64,000 bases of DNA from Chlorokybus atmophyticus (lineage: Eukaryota > Streptophyta > Chlorokybophyceae > Chlorokybales > Chlorokybaceae): NCBI GenBank assembly GCA_009103225.1, contig RHPI01002990.1, positions 712,347-776,346 on the forward strand, in the 5' to 3' direction. Numbering within the stretch: the stretch's first letter is position 1; each line of letters begins with the position of its first letter. The notes beneath the pieces were generated by a model. The model did not search any database. It was given only the letters and a program-made list of their open reading frames with translations, and was not told where the DNA came from. The translations under genes were made by a program, and so were the position numbers. Below are positions 45,295-57,194 of this stretch, one piece after another.

Positions 45295-47161
45295 ATGGCT
45301 TCGATGATGCCAGCAGAGCTGGCGTTGAGCATTAATCCAGCGGGATCAGAAGCTCGCATACGACGACGCTCAGACGAGGCAGAGATTCAGGTAAAGCTTG
45401 GTCAAGTTTATTGTGTGATGACTGCGATGTTCAGTCTGCTTTGGTGCGTGCATGCAAAGGTCCACTTTTTGTAGGTCGAGTCCATAGCTTCGCCAGCTGT
45501 TCCGCCACCCATCGAACGCACCGAATCTTGGCAGCTTCGCCATGAGGGTTGGACGCGCACAACAGAGGAACAACTGCAGGTGTGTATCAGTCAGTGCAGC
45601 TGCAACTTGAACAACCCTTCCATAAGTTCACTACTTGCCAGAGTTGCTCACAATTTGTGGTTTGCATGATTGTGGACACATGGCCACGTGCTCGACCGGA
45701 AGTAATCATCAAGTGGGTGTGATTTCTTACAGGGCCTGAGGCAAAGGGCAGGCAGGGGTGGGAATAGACTTGAAAAGTACTATAGGAGACAAAACTCGCT
45801 GCTCGATCAATTTGAAGAGGTTGAGGCATTGCTTGCAGCTCCAGAAGCCGAGAGAGGGGTAAGTCCTTGATGTCATCTTCACTGGAGGAAAGCATCGCAA
45901 GCTTCTGCCCACAGTTGCGGCACAGAACTCAGGGAGAGTAGTACAACAACAAAGAGGGCTGTTGGTTTGTGCTTGTGGCAGGCTTCTCGGCAAAAGAAGA
46001 ATGTCCCAAGGGCAGTTTTTCTCTCCAACGCATCAAATGTGGTGCTTTTGTTGTTGAAAATATACATCGCCATTTTCAGCAAGTCGCTCTCTATTGTGGC
46101 ATCCACGCTGGACTCCATTCTCGACCTGTTATCCGGTCTTCTGCTGTGGTATACCCGCAGGCAGATGCTTGCGGAGGACATGTACACATACCCCATTGGC
46201 AAAAAGCGCGTGCAGGTGAGTGTGTTCAGTTACAGTGATATATCATTGTATGCTTATGCGCTTGTGTGAGGACTGGTTTCTGGTCAGCCTTGTTGCAATT
46301 CACTCATGCAACGATGTTTCCCTTTGGCAGCCGTTGGGCATCATCGTCTTCGCCTCGATCATGGGCACGGTGGGCTTTACCATTCTCGTGGAAGCAGTCC
46401 GACAGCTGATTGGGGGCAACCCTGGGAAGCTTCATGCGTTCTATTGGGTTGTTGGCGTGATGAGCATCAACATAGTGCTGAAGCTGGCCCTGTACATCTA
46501 CTGCAAAGCATTTGCTGACAAGATTGTCAGAGCTTATGCACAAGACCACCTTAACGATGTAATGGTCAACTCCATTGGTCTTGCAGGTGAGTTTTGTGTG
46601 GCCTTTCTTCAAATACTTGAGAGCACAGCTGTTTGTGCTCAGCCCATGGTTGTACATACCACGTACACCTCAGGCTGTTTATGCAGTGCTTGCACATGTG
46701 TGTGTGTTTCTGCTCAAGCCACGTCATGCATGCTTACATGTAAAAGTGCAACAGGTGCTTTGCTTGGTGACAAGGTGTGGTGGCTTGACCCCGCCGCCGC
46801 CATCTTGCTGTCCATCTGGATCATCGTGAACTGGGCCGGCGTCGCTCGTGAGAACGCGATGACGCTTGTCGGGCGTGCTCCCCCGCCTGAGTTTTACCAG
46901 AAGCTCATCTACATCTGCTGGAACCACGACAAGGAGGTGCTCTACATCGACACGGTACGCCCGTACACGTTTGGGGATTCGTACTTTGTCGAGGTGGACA
47001 TTGTCCTTCCCGCGGAGATGCCTCTCTCCCAGGCCCACGATATCGGGGAGGCTCTGCAGAACAAGCTGGAGAGCCTGGAGGAGATTGAACGGGCATTCGT
47101 GCATCTGGATTACGAGTCCGTGCATCGCCCGGAGCATGCTCAGCATCCGCATGCCTCATGA
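45295..47161 (+). CDS. MTP: Cation diffusion facilitator, Mn-type metal tolerance protein
   Basis: Six exons join in phase: 45295-45390, 45475-45579, 45733-45858, 45982-46215, 46331-46586 and 46755-47161; 407 residues. After a soluble N-terminus with Y-Y-R-R-Q-N-S-L-L, transmembrane helix 2 carries D-S-I-L-D and helix 5 carries D-H-L-N-D. The D-x-x-x-D signature in both helices is that of manganese-transporting CDFs (plant MTP8-11 type); zinc CDFs have H-x-x-x-D. The C-terminal cytosolic domain (about 46,860-47,130) has the ferredoxin-like fold sequence typical of CDF dimers (V-R-P-Y-T-F-G-D, Y-F-V-E-V-D-I-V-L). It likely exports Mn2+ from the cytosol into vacuole, Golgi or pre-vacuole. The ATG at 45295 is the first good one; a short upstream exon is possible. 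Confidence 0.92.
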
Positions 47162-48780
47162 TAGCACTGCGGTGTTCATGCGGCTTGCTTTGCAACACCG
47201 CACGAGACAAGCTTTGTGTCTGAAGCACCATAGTGAGTCTGTTGCAGTACTTGTTAGGGTAGCATTGCAGCAGCAATATGTCAACATCTTGACGTCACAT
47301 GGAATCCGCCTGCTCCGTCGCTGGTACACGTTGCCGTGTACGAGCGACGGAGCAGGCGGATTAGCACGTGTAAGTACAGTTACTTTTCTGTATACTATCT
47401 AGGACTCGAGTGCTTGCTTAGTCCGAGTAAAAGTATTCCGTCGCTTGTACACATTGCCGTGTACAAGCGATGGAGCAGGCGGATTAGCACGTGTAAGTAC
47501 AGTTACTTTTCTGTATACTATCTAGGACTTGAGTGCTTGCTTAGTCTGAGTAAAAGTACCGCAGGAGTACCTTATTGTCGGTTTACCGAGTTTGTGCACT
47601 TGTTGTGTTATCCGGTTGCTGCATGACAGTTTATTGTGAGTTTATCGTGAATAGAGTTTATCGTGAGCAACTTGTCTGCTTTGAGCGCAAAGCTGCAACC
47701 TACATTATTCTGGACTGCTGCGGAGGTTGTCGCGCTGCGGATATCTAGTGACCTCATACTCTCAACACCAGGGATAGAGTGCATCATATCATCCAAAGGG
47801 TTCTGCTTATGTCAGGAAGTCCTACGAACCAACTTACAGTTTTTGCGCCATTACATCTGCTCAACGTCATTATTACCGAGAGCTTAGTGGACAATAACGT
47901 CACACGCATTGAGCTACTTGGAGGGTGCACACATTTGGAAACGTCAACTACGCTTTCTCTATCTGTCTCTGTACCCTCTATTACAGGACACAAACAAGTG
48001 TTCTACAAGTATTTCGCTGCCACCATGCCTACATATACCACGCACACGCATCTGTCTCTGTCCTTGGCCTACTCACTGGTTGCATTCAGATTACCAGCGC
48101 TTCAAGTATCGTGCCAGCAAGTCCTATCCCTCCAGCAGCACTGGTAGACTGATGGGTAGTGGATGGTGAATGCAAACAACGCCTTGCGCTCATGTTTCAA
48201 CGCTGACTGTGCTTTGAAGTGCATGTTGTGCAATGCGACTGGCAATACAGCTGCGCATGGTATGCACGCACCGAGCCTGTTGCAATTGATACCAAAGAGC
48301 AAAAACCAGTCATATCAACTAGACTGTGCTGTTGATGCCAATGGATGTCTGCTTGCCGCAGAATCAAGCTACACTGTACACAAAGCACAGTTCGCAAAAT
48401 TGGCAACACGAGTCGTCATCGATAGCAAAATGACGCATGGTTGGCAAAGGTAGAGCCCAAACAACGGACGTTGCAGTTGATGATGCTTTTGCAACTACGA
48501 CCAAAACACACGTAAGCTGGAGCAGCACGCCTCTGCCACCACCTGCGCAACTGTTCTGCACAAGTCAGCAGCCTCAACTGCATGTGAAGCTAGGTTGTGT
48601 AAATAAGCGATATTGAGTGATAACAATACATTCGGTAACACTGCCAAGCAGCCGTGAACAGAGTTTGCACTAGTGTGTGGCTGCCTGGTGTTGAAGTCAA
48701 TGGCGCATAAACAGTGGCAACAAGTGCTGTCAAGACTGATATACCATTGGAGCAGCGTTCGCTCATGTGGCCGACACCCC
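47162..48780. other. Intergenic region between convergent genes
   Basis: No supported gene. It holds the 123-bp tandem duplication listed next. Small frames in 47.6-48.7 kb lack splice or family support. Confidence 0.55.
47304..47558. repeat. 123-bp tandem duplication with palindromes
   Basis: Units start at 47331 and 47454 with a few substitutions. Each junction carries an inverted repeat: CCGCCTGCTCCGTCGCT and its complement flank a TACACG-TTGC-CGTGTA core, 28-bp arms with one mismatch for the first copy. It lies just 3' of the MTP stop. Confidence 0.85.
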
Positions 48781-51700
48781 TCAGCTTGTGAGAAGACTTG
48801 GCAGGGTGCCAGACTTCTGCCCAAGGATACGCGCCCCAGGCCAGTCAGGAATGTCCTCACAACCTGGCAAGGCTTCAACCGAACCGTCTTGGCCGACAGT
48901 TACAGGGAATGGCACCAAGTGGCCCCGCATGTCCGACGGCTCGTCTGTGTGCACAACAATCAGCTCGCCTGGCTTGCATGCGCTTGCATTGCAACAGGTG
49001 CGAGATGCATGAGAAGAACACACGCTTACCTGCCATGAACACCTGCCAGTTCTCTTGAGCAATCTCGTTCACGCGGTGCACGCAATCGACCTCGTGCGGC
49101 TGCAAGAAGACCTCCTCCAGAGTACCCGTATGCTCATGCCAGCACTCCATGCGCAGCCCATGCACCTATGCAATACACACTTATAAATGTAACGCTTGCT
49201 AGGTCACATGCTGCTGTTAGCATGCTTGGTTGTTTTTCATAATGTTCTTGTTGGCAACAGCTGCTGTGACAGCACTTACCTGTGCGCGGGGAAGACCGCC
49301 GCGACGTGACTTGACAGTGTGCGCCGGTTGGAAGGCGCCGACAGCGATTTCCGTGTCGCGCGCACCATCCATTGAACGCTGGTTGATGTTTGCACTGCCC
49401 ACTATGATGTACTCATCATCCACTAGCATCATCTGCGGTGCATTCGTCAGGGTCAGCTCCGCCAACGGAGATGACAACTTACTTAACAACCACTTGCTGG
49501 CAGTCTGCAACTGCAGGTAAATGCCACAGTGCTCCCTGGCATTGCCTTAGGTAGTTCTGCATAAAAGATAAGGCCTTAGGCCACAAGACTTGTAGCCAAA
49601 GTTACCTTTGCGTGTACCTGCAACAGAACACAGCGTAAGCACTTCAACTGACCATATTATCTGGTAAAACTGTGCAACAAGGTCAAACTTGTTGCAAACA
49701 GTAAAGTACTCAACGCAACGACTGCATGCAACAAGCAGGGCACTCACATATATCATGAAGCGGCCATTCTTCTGCGCCAGATACTGATGCTCGCCGCCGG
49801 GCAGATCATCTGCACTCGGCACGTCGCCAGAAACGGCAGCGCGGTTGACAACCGTGTAAAAGTTGAGATAATCTTGCGGGTGCGCATCACTGCCTGTCTC
49901 TGCAAGCGCCTGGGAAGCACAACAACGAGGGTCTCACACGTGGGAAATACAACCGTGAACATCGTATATGGACCAGGTAGGCATCGTTAGTGAGTATGAT
50001 GAAGATATCAGCATATACCTCTGCTATGATTCTGTACATCATGCGCATGGTGTTGCCTTGATAGTGGAGAATCTCCTGCACTGCTCCGCTGTCGGGCACG
50101 CCCTCCGGGTAGAGAGGAGTGATGATATAAGCGGCAAAGCGCTCGCCATTGCGGATCTTGCTTGCAATCTTGAGCGCCAGTTCCACAGGAACCAGATGGT
50201 AGCAGCCAGTATCGGTGTCTTGTGACCATGCTTGACAACTCCCAAGGAAGTACTGCAGCGCACACATGGTGAGGTGTGTGAATGGTTCACAAGTCCCACT
50301 TGCATGAGCGCACTACTGCACGCGTGCCCACACCTGGTTCTCAATGTACACGAAGTGCTGCGCGCGTCTGATGGCGTGGATGTAAGCGTTCTGTATGGAG
50401 TGATCCACGCTGACGCCCTTGTACTCAGAAAGACTGTACTTCAAGGCCTCCGCACCAGTGGGAAGATCTGCGGAGCTGCGAGTCCATGCATATTCAGAAG
50501 AGTGACAACGTGCACCCAAGGAGGGGAACGACACAATTAGGTCAGCAGACTTGAGCGTGTCATACTTGGAGTCGATGGATCGAAACAAGTGCGCACGCCA
50601 GTTCTCGGGGTCATCATCACTTGTGGCAAACGTGTCAGGGTCTCCAAAGTTGTCGTTTTGCTGCCCCGTGATGAGGTCAGGCACTTGCTCAGGAGGCAAG
50701 AACTTGTCTCTGATATCCTCAGGAGCTTGCCTCATCCACCTCTGCGGTGTGGAAGGAGAGGTCATGTCACGCATGCAAGAGCGGGCAAAGCACCTCAATG
50801 GACCGCTGTCTAGAAATCTCACCTGCTCAAAATTCTTCAAGACATCAAAAGCAACAGGACCCTCCAGCTTGGAGTGGATGTCGTGCCACGGCTCACGTGG
50901 TGCTCCACTATCAACCGTGGCGCCGGTGATGCAAGGCTGATAGTAGGGCAAACGTACAAGGTCTGAGCCTTTCCCAACAAGCATAGAGTTCAACAGCACT
51001 TTACCATGAGGTCTACCTGATGGAAGTCGTCACTGTATACCCAGTTTGACGCGCTAAACTCGAACAACGGGTGCGAGCTCGAGTCGTATCTGCCGTCGCA
51101 CAGATCGAGGCCACCTGTAACAGCATCATGAACCACTCATGATGCTGCTGCCACAGATGGACAAGCATAACTTGGCATGACTCTCACCAACAAAAGCTAC
51201 CAAGCGCTTCCTCCCGTCCTCGGCTGGGTTGTCTGCCATGATAGTTTTTTGATGCTGCAGTAGGGGAGAAAATTTCAGTGTGCAAGCCGGTAGTTGTGCA
51301 CAGCATACATAGCAGTTAAAAAGGACATAAGGCAGTCAAGGTAAGCATACATGTGAAAACAGGAAGCCTGTTGTTTCCGCCTGAGCAAAGTTGTCATCCG
51401 GCCCGAGGCGAGAGACCAGAACGCACTGCAAACGCACACAGTCACACAGGCTCACATGCTGGGCACGTGTCGCATAGCGTCGACATGTACACTGAAACTG
51501 CGACACTCGCCAGTTGGTGCTGAGTGAAACAGCTGCACTCACCTCAACGCTGGAATCCTCAAAATACTTATCCGTTTGTTGGTCGTGCGTGGCCATCAGA
51601 CCACCAGAATGCACAATGGGGTTTGACGTTTTGTCATCCCAAACCTGAGCCACACTGCGTGATGAGCAAAGTGTACCCCACGACAGCTGTTGCAGGTGTT

Positions 51701-53083
51701 GCATGTATGCTTTTTGCTCACAAGCTTGCAGCAGCAGCATCGTTGTTCACATGACGTCTTGGAACAACATATGGTGAACACAATCAGCAGTACCTGCAAA
51801 AGCACTCGGCAGCCTTGTTCATCAGCCTTTTGCTTAAGGAGCTCCCCAAGAGTCAGTCCTTGATCGCCATCTACGGGTCTCTCGGGATCTCGGATGAGGT
51901 GGATCTCAGTGTAGACACTCCAGCCCGTAATATAGATGAAATGCCTGCCAGATTCAGTCTAAGGATAGTCTCGCAGAACAGCACAACATTGGGTATAGCG
52001 CTGGTAACAGTTCAACACTTCACACAAACACAGAACTAGCTTACTGTGCATCGCGTATGACTTTGAAAACATCTTCCCACGCACGACCTATTTCATACAC
52101 GCCGCCATTGTCGAGTTGAATCTCTGGTGCTTCATTATTGCGTACGTGAGCGTCCTTGTAAAGATGTATGCGGCAGCCCTTGCGTATATGAAAATAGGTG
52201 TGTGGAACCATAGGAGCGGCCTTCGCAATCTCTTCAGCTGATTCAAAGGCCCACATGTGCACCCGCACCTGTGTCACAATCAATCGTTGTCGTGCTTCTT
52301 CCTCGATTCAGCATTGATGTGACAATTCAATCTACCTCGCGTTCATCAATCTGATTGCCATTGTCATCGGTTAATGGAAACCACTGGTCGAAGTCTTCTC
52401 CTCTCATGACCAAGTTTGCTGGAATGCGTGCAACTCCAAGCAAGTCGTGGCCGAAGTAGTCTCCATCTTTGATATTGACATCAACAGATTCCACCTATAA
52501 CGCACAAGCAAGATGGTGAATAAGACACGCCACTGACTGTGCAAATGCAGTCGCATTCTCGAAACAAAACACAGTGACAATGTCACAGTACAGCAACCAA
52601 ACAAGCAATTAAGCAAGCAAGCAGACTAGTGCTTGCCTGGTCAGCAACATTGATGGCAAAGCGCTCGTTGAAGCCTGGGTTGGCATTGTCGTCGCGAACT
52701 TCGGTCTCTGCAACCTGAACATTCACGCAGCCCCATGCATGTCACAATCTGACAGTGCTGCTATCCACAGGCAAGATGACTGCTGCCGCCATCAGTAGCC
52801 ACGTAAATTGGGTTCAACTGACGCTACCTTTACTGGGCCAATGTACACGGTTGCAAAGGCGTCTGGATCTTTGTCAACGACTTCAGTAACCTGCAAGACA
52901 CCAGCACATGACATCAAGGCCTTGCCGGCATGCACCAGACACAATGCGAGCACGGACCTGCCGGATGAAGCCGGAGAAGAACCCGCCGCCGCCGCCACCG
53001 TCACCCTGCCCGCCTCGCTGGCTCTTGCCCAGGTTGCGCGCCTCGACGACCTCAAGGTCAAGCCGGCCGTGCAGCAGCACCAT
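48781..53083 (-). CDS. PLD: C2-domain phospholipase D (plant type)
   Basis: Eighteen exons, all but one join in phase: 53083-52958, 52890-52828, 52714-52637, 52494-52336, 52268-52045, 51958-51794, 51644-51543, 51425-51351, 51254-51188, 51114-51017, 50936-50823, 50741-50334, 50252-50019, 49909-49748, 49617-49606, 49432-49280, 49165-49030 and 48968-48781; about 854 residues, normal for plant PLDs. An N-terminal C2 domain (with a glycine-rich insert) is followed by D-G-R-Y-D, HKD motif 1 (H-Q-K-T-I-M-A-D, exon 9) and HKD motif 2 (H-A-K-M-M-L-V-D-D, split over a 12-nt exon), then [12 protein letters not shown] and the C-terminal G-x-L-P-S-L-L. It hydrolyses phosphatidylcholine and related lipids to phosphatidic acid. 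Intron 3 is GC-AG. The exon-5 donor (CACA/GTAAGC) needs one more G to keep phase. Confidence 0.95.
49606..49617 (-). other. 12-nt micro-exon encoding V-H-A-K of PLD
   Basis: GTACACGCAAAG is flanked by TTCTGTTGCAG and GTAACTTT. It is needed to connect ...R-F-M-I-Y to M-M-L-V-D-D and supplies the His and Lys of the second HKD motif. Confidence 0.85.
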
Positions 53084-54478
53084 TGTTGATGTTGATGTTG
53101 ACGGCAGCTACTGCATTGCAAGCAAGCCATTGTCAAACATTGCGTACTTGCTGCCAAGCATATAACACAAGGCCAACATCAGGACTGAACACGCAAGCTT
53201 GGCGACCAACCCCACCAACACATTGCATGCCAAGCACATTGCATGCGTGAGCCGTTGCTGCATGCTGTCAATCCAACACACAGGTTGGGAGGTCACGTCA
53301 CCACTCACATAGATCAGTGTGCTGCACCTCTGCTAGCTTACACACTCGCGGAGCTTTGCGCTGACCCAATCACTCACACACTGCCAGAAACCCTGGCCAG
53401 AATCCCTTGACGCTGTTGGGCAACAACACGCAGCGCACACAGCAAACACCGCAATTCAGCTTAGCTGCATGGCTCTCCAACAAACTCACTCACTCACTCA
53501 CTCACTCACTTCCTGTGGGCAGCGCACTGTTTGTCGTGTTGCGGAAGTAAGCCGGTCAGCTCACATATCGTCGATACTTGCTCATTGGATTCTCTTCTTT
53601 TACTTTTTGGAGTGGCGAACGATTGTGGTAGAGAGCCGGACAGTCTGCTGCGCTGACAGGCCGTGGCGACGGCGCCGGTCGCGGTAGAATCTCGCTGACA
53701 TGGCGTTGCTGACGAGGGCGCTTGTAACGTGCCGCAATCGGACGGCTGCGCTTTGCTCAGGCGTTTGTTGGTGTGCATCTGATCTCCCTAGCCACTCGCT
53801 GGAGTGCAGAGAGTGTAGCCTCAGTAATGCATAGGAAATGAATCATATTGCACATATGCAGTCTGTGCAGACACACGCACAACAACAGTAATACTCAAGC
53901 TAACAAGCAAGGCATCACAGTTACATTACACCCAGGGCCATCACACTGCCCTATAGTAAGTGACCTATGTGCAATGCAATGCTGTTAGTGAAGCAGGCAG
54001 TGGCAGCAGCAGCAAACACCAACCAACCAACCTGAGTGCACAAGTGTGGCAACAGTTAGCCAGATAGTAGACACAGTAGAGGCTTACTGGAGACGAACAG
54101 CAAGCACGTGTGTTGTGGCATGTGTGGTGCTGTGCTGTGCTCTACGCCTGCCCCCTTCCCCGCCACTCTCTCGCTTTGCATGCATGCAGTATTGCATGAC
54201 ACAACAACTTGCACTTTTGTGCATTGAAAGCTGCGCATCAGCCTAAGTGCATCCATACATACTGTCAACAGCAATGCAGAGACACCTTTCGAGCAAGCAA
54301 CCCGGACACAGCACAGAGCCATGGCATAAGCTGGCAAGTACAGGATAGCATAGGAGAGAGGGGCCGGGAATGCAAGCAAACACAGCCCGGCGCTGCAGTC
54401 AATCGCAGACAGCATAAAAGTATGCATCAAGTAAGTTGCAAGGTCCCTAACATCCTATGTTTAGCAGCTTGCACAAGC
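53084..54478. other. Intergenic region with (ACTC)n
   Basis: PLD promoter side and SAL1 3' side. It holds an (ACTC)n microsatellite at about 53,484-53,510. No supported gene. Confidence 0.55.
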
Positions 54479-56860
54479 CTAGACTGGCTGCGCAGCAAGG
54501 CATTCCTTGACGGTTGCTAGCAATCTGTCCTTGAGTGCAGGGTTTGTGGCAAGAATGCCAGTGTCCAAGTTCTCCAAGAAGCGTCCCTTGGAGAAATCCA
54601 GCGGCTTGCCAGCCACGTCCATCACGCAACCGCCTGCCTCTGCTCAGATGGGCATTCCTTGTCAAAACAAGCAAGCAAGTACAGTGCCACGTAGCCCATA
54701 ACTTGCATGGACTGTACCTTCAATGACAATGGAGCCCGCGGCATGGTCCCAAATCTTCTCAACATAGCCCTTCTTGGGGAGGCGCATGTAGATCGTGGCG
54801 TCTCCTCTAGCCATTGCGCCGTACTTTGCTTGGCTATCAACCCGGTACGGAGCAGCTGTTACACCCAATTTCTGCGCACACACACGAGTTGAGCAAACAG
54901 GAAACCATACGCGCGTGTCGTATGCACATCAGATGCTGTGAACAACTCGTTGGCAACATCAACCTACCCTGGCAATGTTGGAGGACAGACTGTGGTCTGA
55001 ATGCCGTGCCTCAAACGACTCGCAGAACTTGGCATCCTTCGGGTCTGTAGCATTGGATACTTGAACCTGCCAGTAAGCACTGACACTTCAACAAATGGAA
55101 GAGTTCACCAAACAAACTAGTAAAACAAAAATGCGTCCTGACACGCAGCAACAAGCTGTAAGCAATCCTCAGAAGCCCACCTTTCTCGCCTGGCCTCCAT
55201 CCAAAGGCTCCAATATCGTGCCGCAACCTTTGGAGGCAGCAAATATACAGCCCACAGGTCCATCCTCTGTGTCCAGGGACTCCACAGGCAGGTTGGGACA
55301 ACCCAACACACCCAGAACAACTTTACCATCTTCAATCATGCCAAGTGCAACTGCATACTGGTCTCCTCGCACAAACCTGCAATAAAACGTCTGTGGGTCA
55401 CAAAACTTCATCGACGAGTACGTCGACTACCACAACTGAGGCAAAAGTTTTGAGCACATACCCTCGAGTGCCATCAATGGGATCAAGAACCCAATGCCTG
55501 CCTTCGGCACCACCATTGGAACGGCCGCGGTCAATGGCTTCCACAATCTGATGATTGCAAGGTAAGCAGAAACAATAGACCGTGTCTGCGGTGCTTTGCG
55601 CTACCTCAAGCATGTAGTAACCTGTTCTGCTGTCAATTCAATGGCGCTGCCATCCGGACCTGCTGTGGTCAATGCTTCATTGACACTGGCTACAATGCGT
55701 GCAGTCATTACATCGCCGCCCTTGCCTTCGAGGTCTTTGGAATCCTACGGCCCAGTTTCATATTTATATAAAGTGCATCGCAACAGCAAGTCAGGTTGTA
55801 ACAACTGTGCACTACCTCTTCAGCAACAAGTGAGATGGGAGCATCCGGATATGCCTGTTGCAAGGCCCAACTGACAATTGCCTGAGCACCTGCCAATCAC
55901 AATACTTGAATAAGCGCACATACTGGAGACGTCCTTTTGTATTACTGTAACATTTTGTGCAACTGCCGTACCAAAGTCTGCAATGGTGACGGGGGAGTCG
56001 TCCTCCTTGTCCAGCTTTTCGTTTGTCTTCAACCGGCGCTGGACCAACTGCAATGCACAGATTGGAATCGTCACTACCCTAATCTCGTGCTCATGGACAT
56101 GCCACATCAGTCCATCATCCTCGTTGCAGAAACTGGACATGGACAAAACATTGACACCAACAGCCTGCATCGCTATGTCTCTTGTCATGCTTCTTCTCAC
56201 ATCAACTTGCATTGCTTTCAAGTACGATTGCAATAGCTATCACATTTCATATGCACGTGCTCATCTTTGCCAACACTACTGCATGCAAATAAAAGTACAT
56301 TCGTTCTTGCTGTGCGGCATCCCGTTAGCACTACTAGATACTCGCATGCAGTGCTAGGACTGCTTGTGGAAACAACGCATTCTGACATCCCACAAGGCAT
56401 GATTTGCTACTGGTATCTCATAGGTAGTAATGCCGCATTTGGCACTGCTACCTATGTTTGACCAGCGCATTCTGTCAAGCATGCAGTGTCTATCATTGAT
56501 GCTGCTCAGAACAATATATTGGTCGTGCTCATGCGGCTACACCTCCAAGTGTGACAGGGACTGTGCCGAGCTGACACAATCGCAATGCACCGTTCGTGAG
56601 GTCAAGTATCACATCCACATCAACGACGACAGCAACAGGCTCACCCTGCAGAGGCCGGAAGCCAGCCGCACCGCCCGCTTAGCGACCTCAAGCTCCTTCT
56701 CGTACGCCATGGAGGCTGCGACGGGGCTGCGGGGGCGGAAGCAGCGCTGCTGCGGCACACTACGCAGAGGTGGCAGGACACGCTCTTTACCAAGCAAACC
56801 AGTACGCCTGATCTGGAATGCCGCCACCGCCGCCGCCGCAGGCAACCGCACACACAGCAT
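54479..56860 (-). CDS. SAL1: 3'(2'),5'-bisphosphate nucleotidase, SAL1 type
   Basis: Nine exons join in phase: 56860-56645, 56047-55972, 55889-55816, 55744-55622, 55547-55462, 55376-55181, 55066-54968, 54871-54718 and 54639-54479 (TAG); 394 residues. The first 50 residues (hydrophobic then R-rich) form a transit-peptide-like extension, after which M-A-Y-E-K-E-L-E-V-A-K matches the start of cytosolic family members. Metal-binding motifs: V-A-E-E, D-P-I-D-G-T-R-G and W-D-H-A-A-G-S-I-V, as in the inositol-monophosphatase fold; G-R-H-W-V-L-D and F-V-R-G-D-Q-Y-A-V-A-L-G are SAL1-specific. It dephosphorylates PAP (to AMP) and PAPS; in plants this controls the PAP retrograde stress signal in chloroplast and mitochondrion. 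Confidence 0.95.
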
Positions 56861-57194
56861 AGCTTACGGCAATGCGCGTGCGTGCGTGAAGGGCAGGCAT
56901 GCCTCTGAGCTGGCTTCCCCTCCGTGCTGATCCCAATGCCCTTCCGTGCGATTCACAGCTCCCTCGCAGCGCGCGAGCCTGTCCTGCACCCCGGCACGAG
57001 GATGTGAACTATTAAGTTCACTGCAGTCAACTGCGATTCACTGTTGTTCAGTTCGCTGATCTATGCAAGCAGACACTGCTAGTGATTCACACTACCAGTG
57101 GTAGTTGTCAAGCGAGTTTAGCTCACTTGTTCACCGCGAGCCGCAGAGTGATTGAAACAAATTTCAGTTCACTACACTCTGACCAAAGTGAACT
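56861..57194. other. Divergent intergenic region (SAL1 / RecX)
   Basis: About 330 bp between two divergent ATGs. It contains several GTTCAC/GTGAAC and GATTCACT words similar to those in the gypsy LTR. Possibly a bidirectional promoter. Confidence 0.5.

Noticed and set aside
53484-53510. (ACTC)n as a telomere-like repeat
   Set aside because: Not a known plant or algal telomere unit; an ordinary microsatellite.
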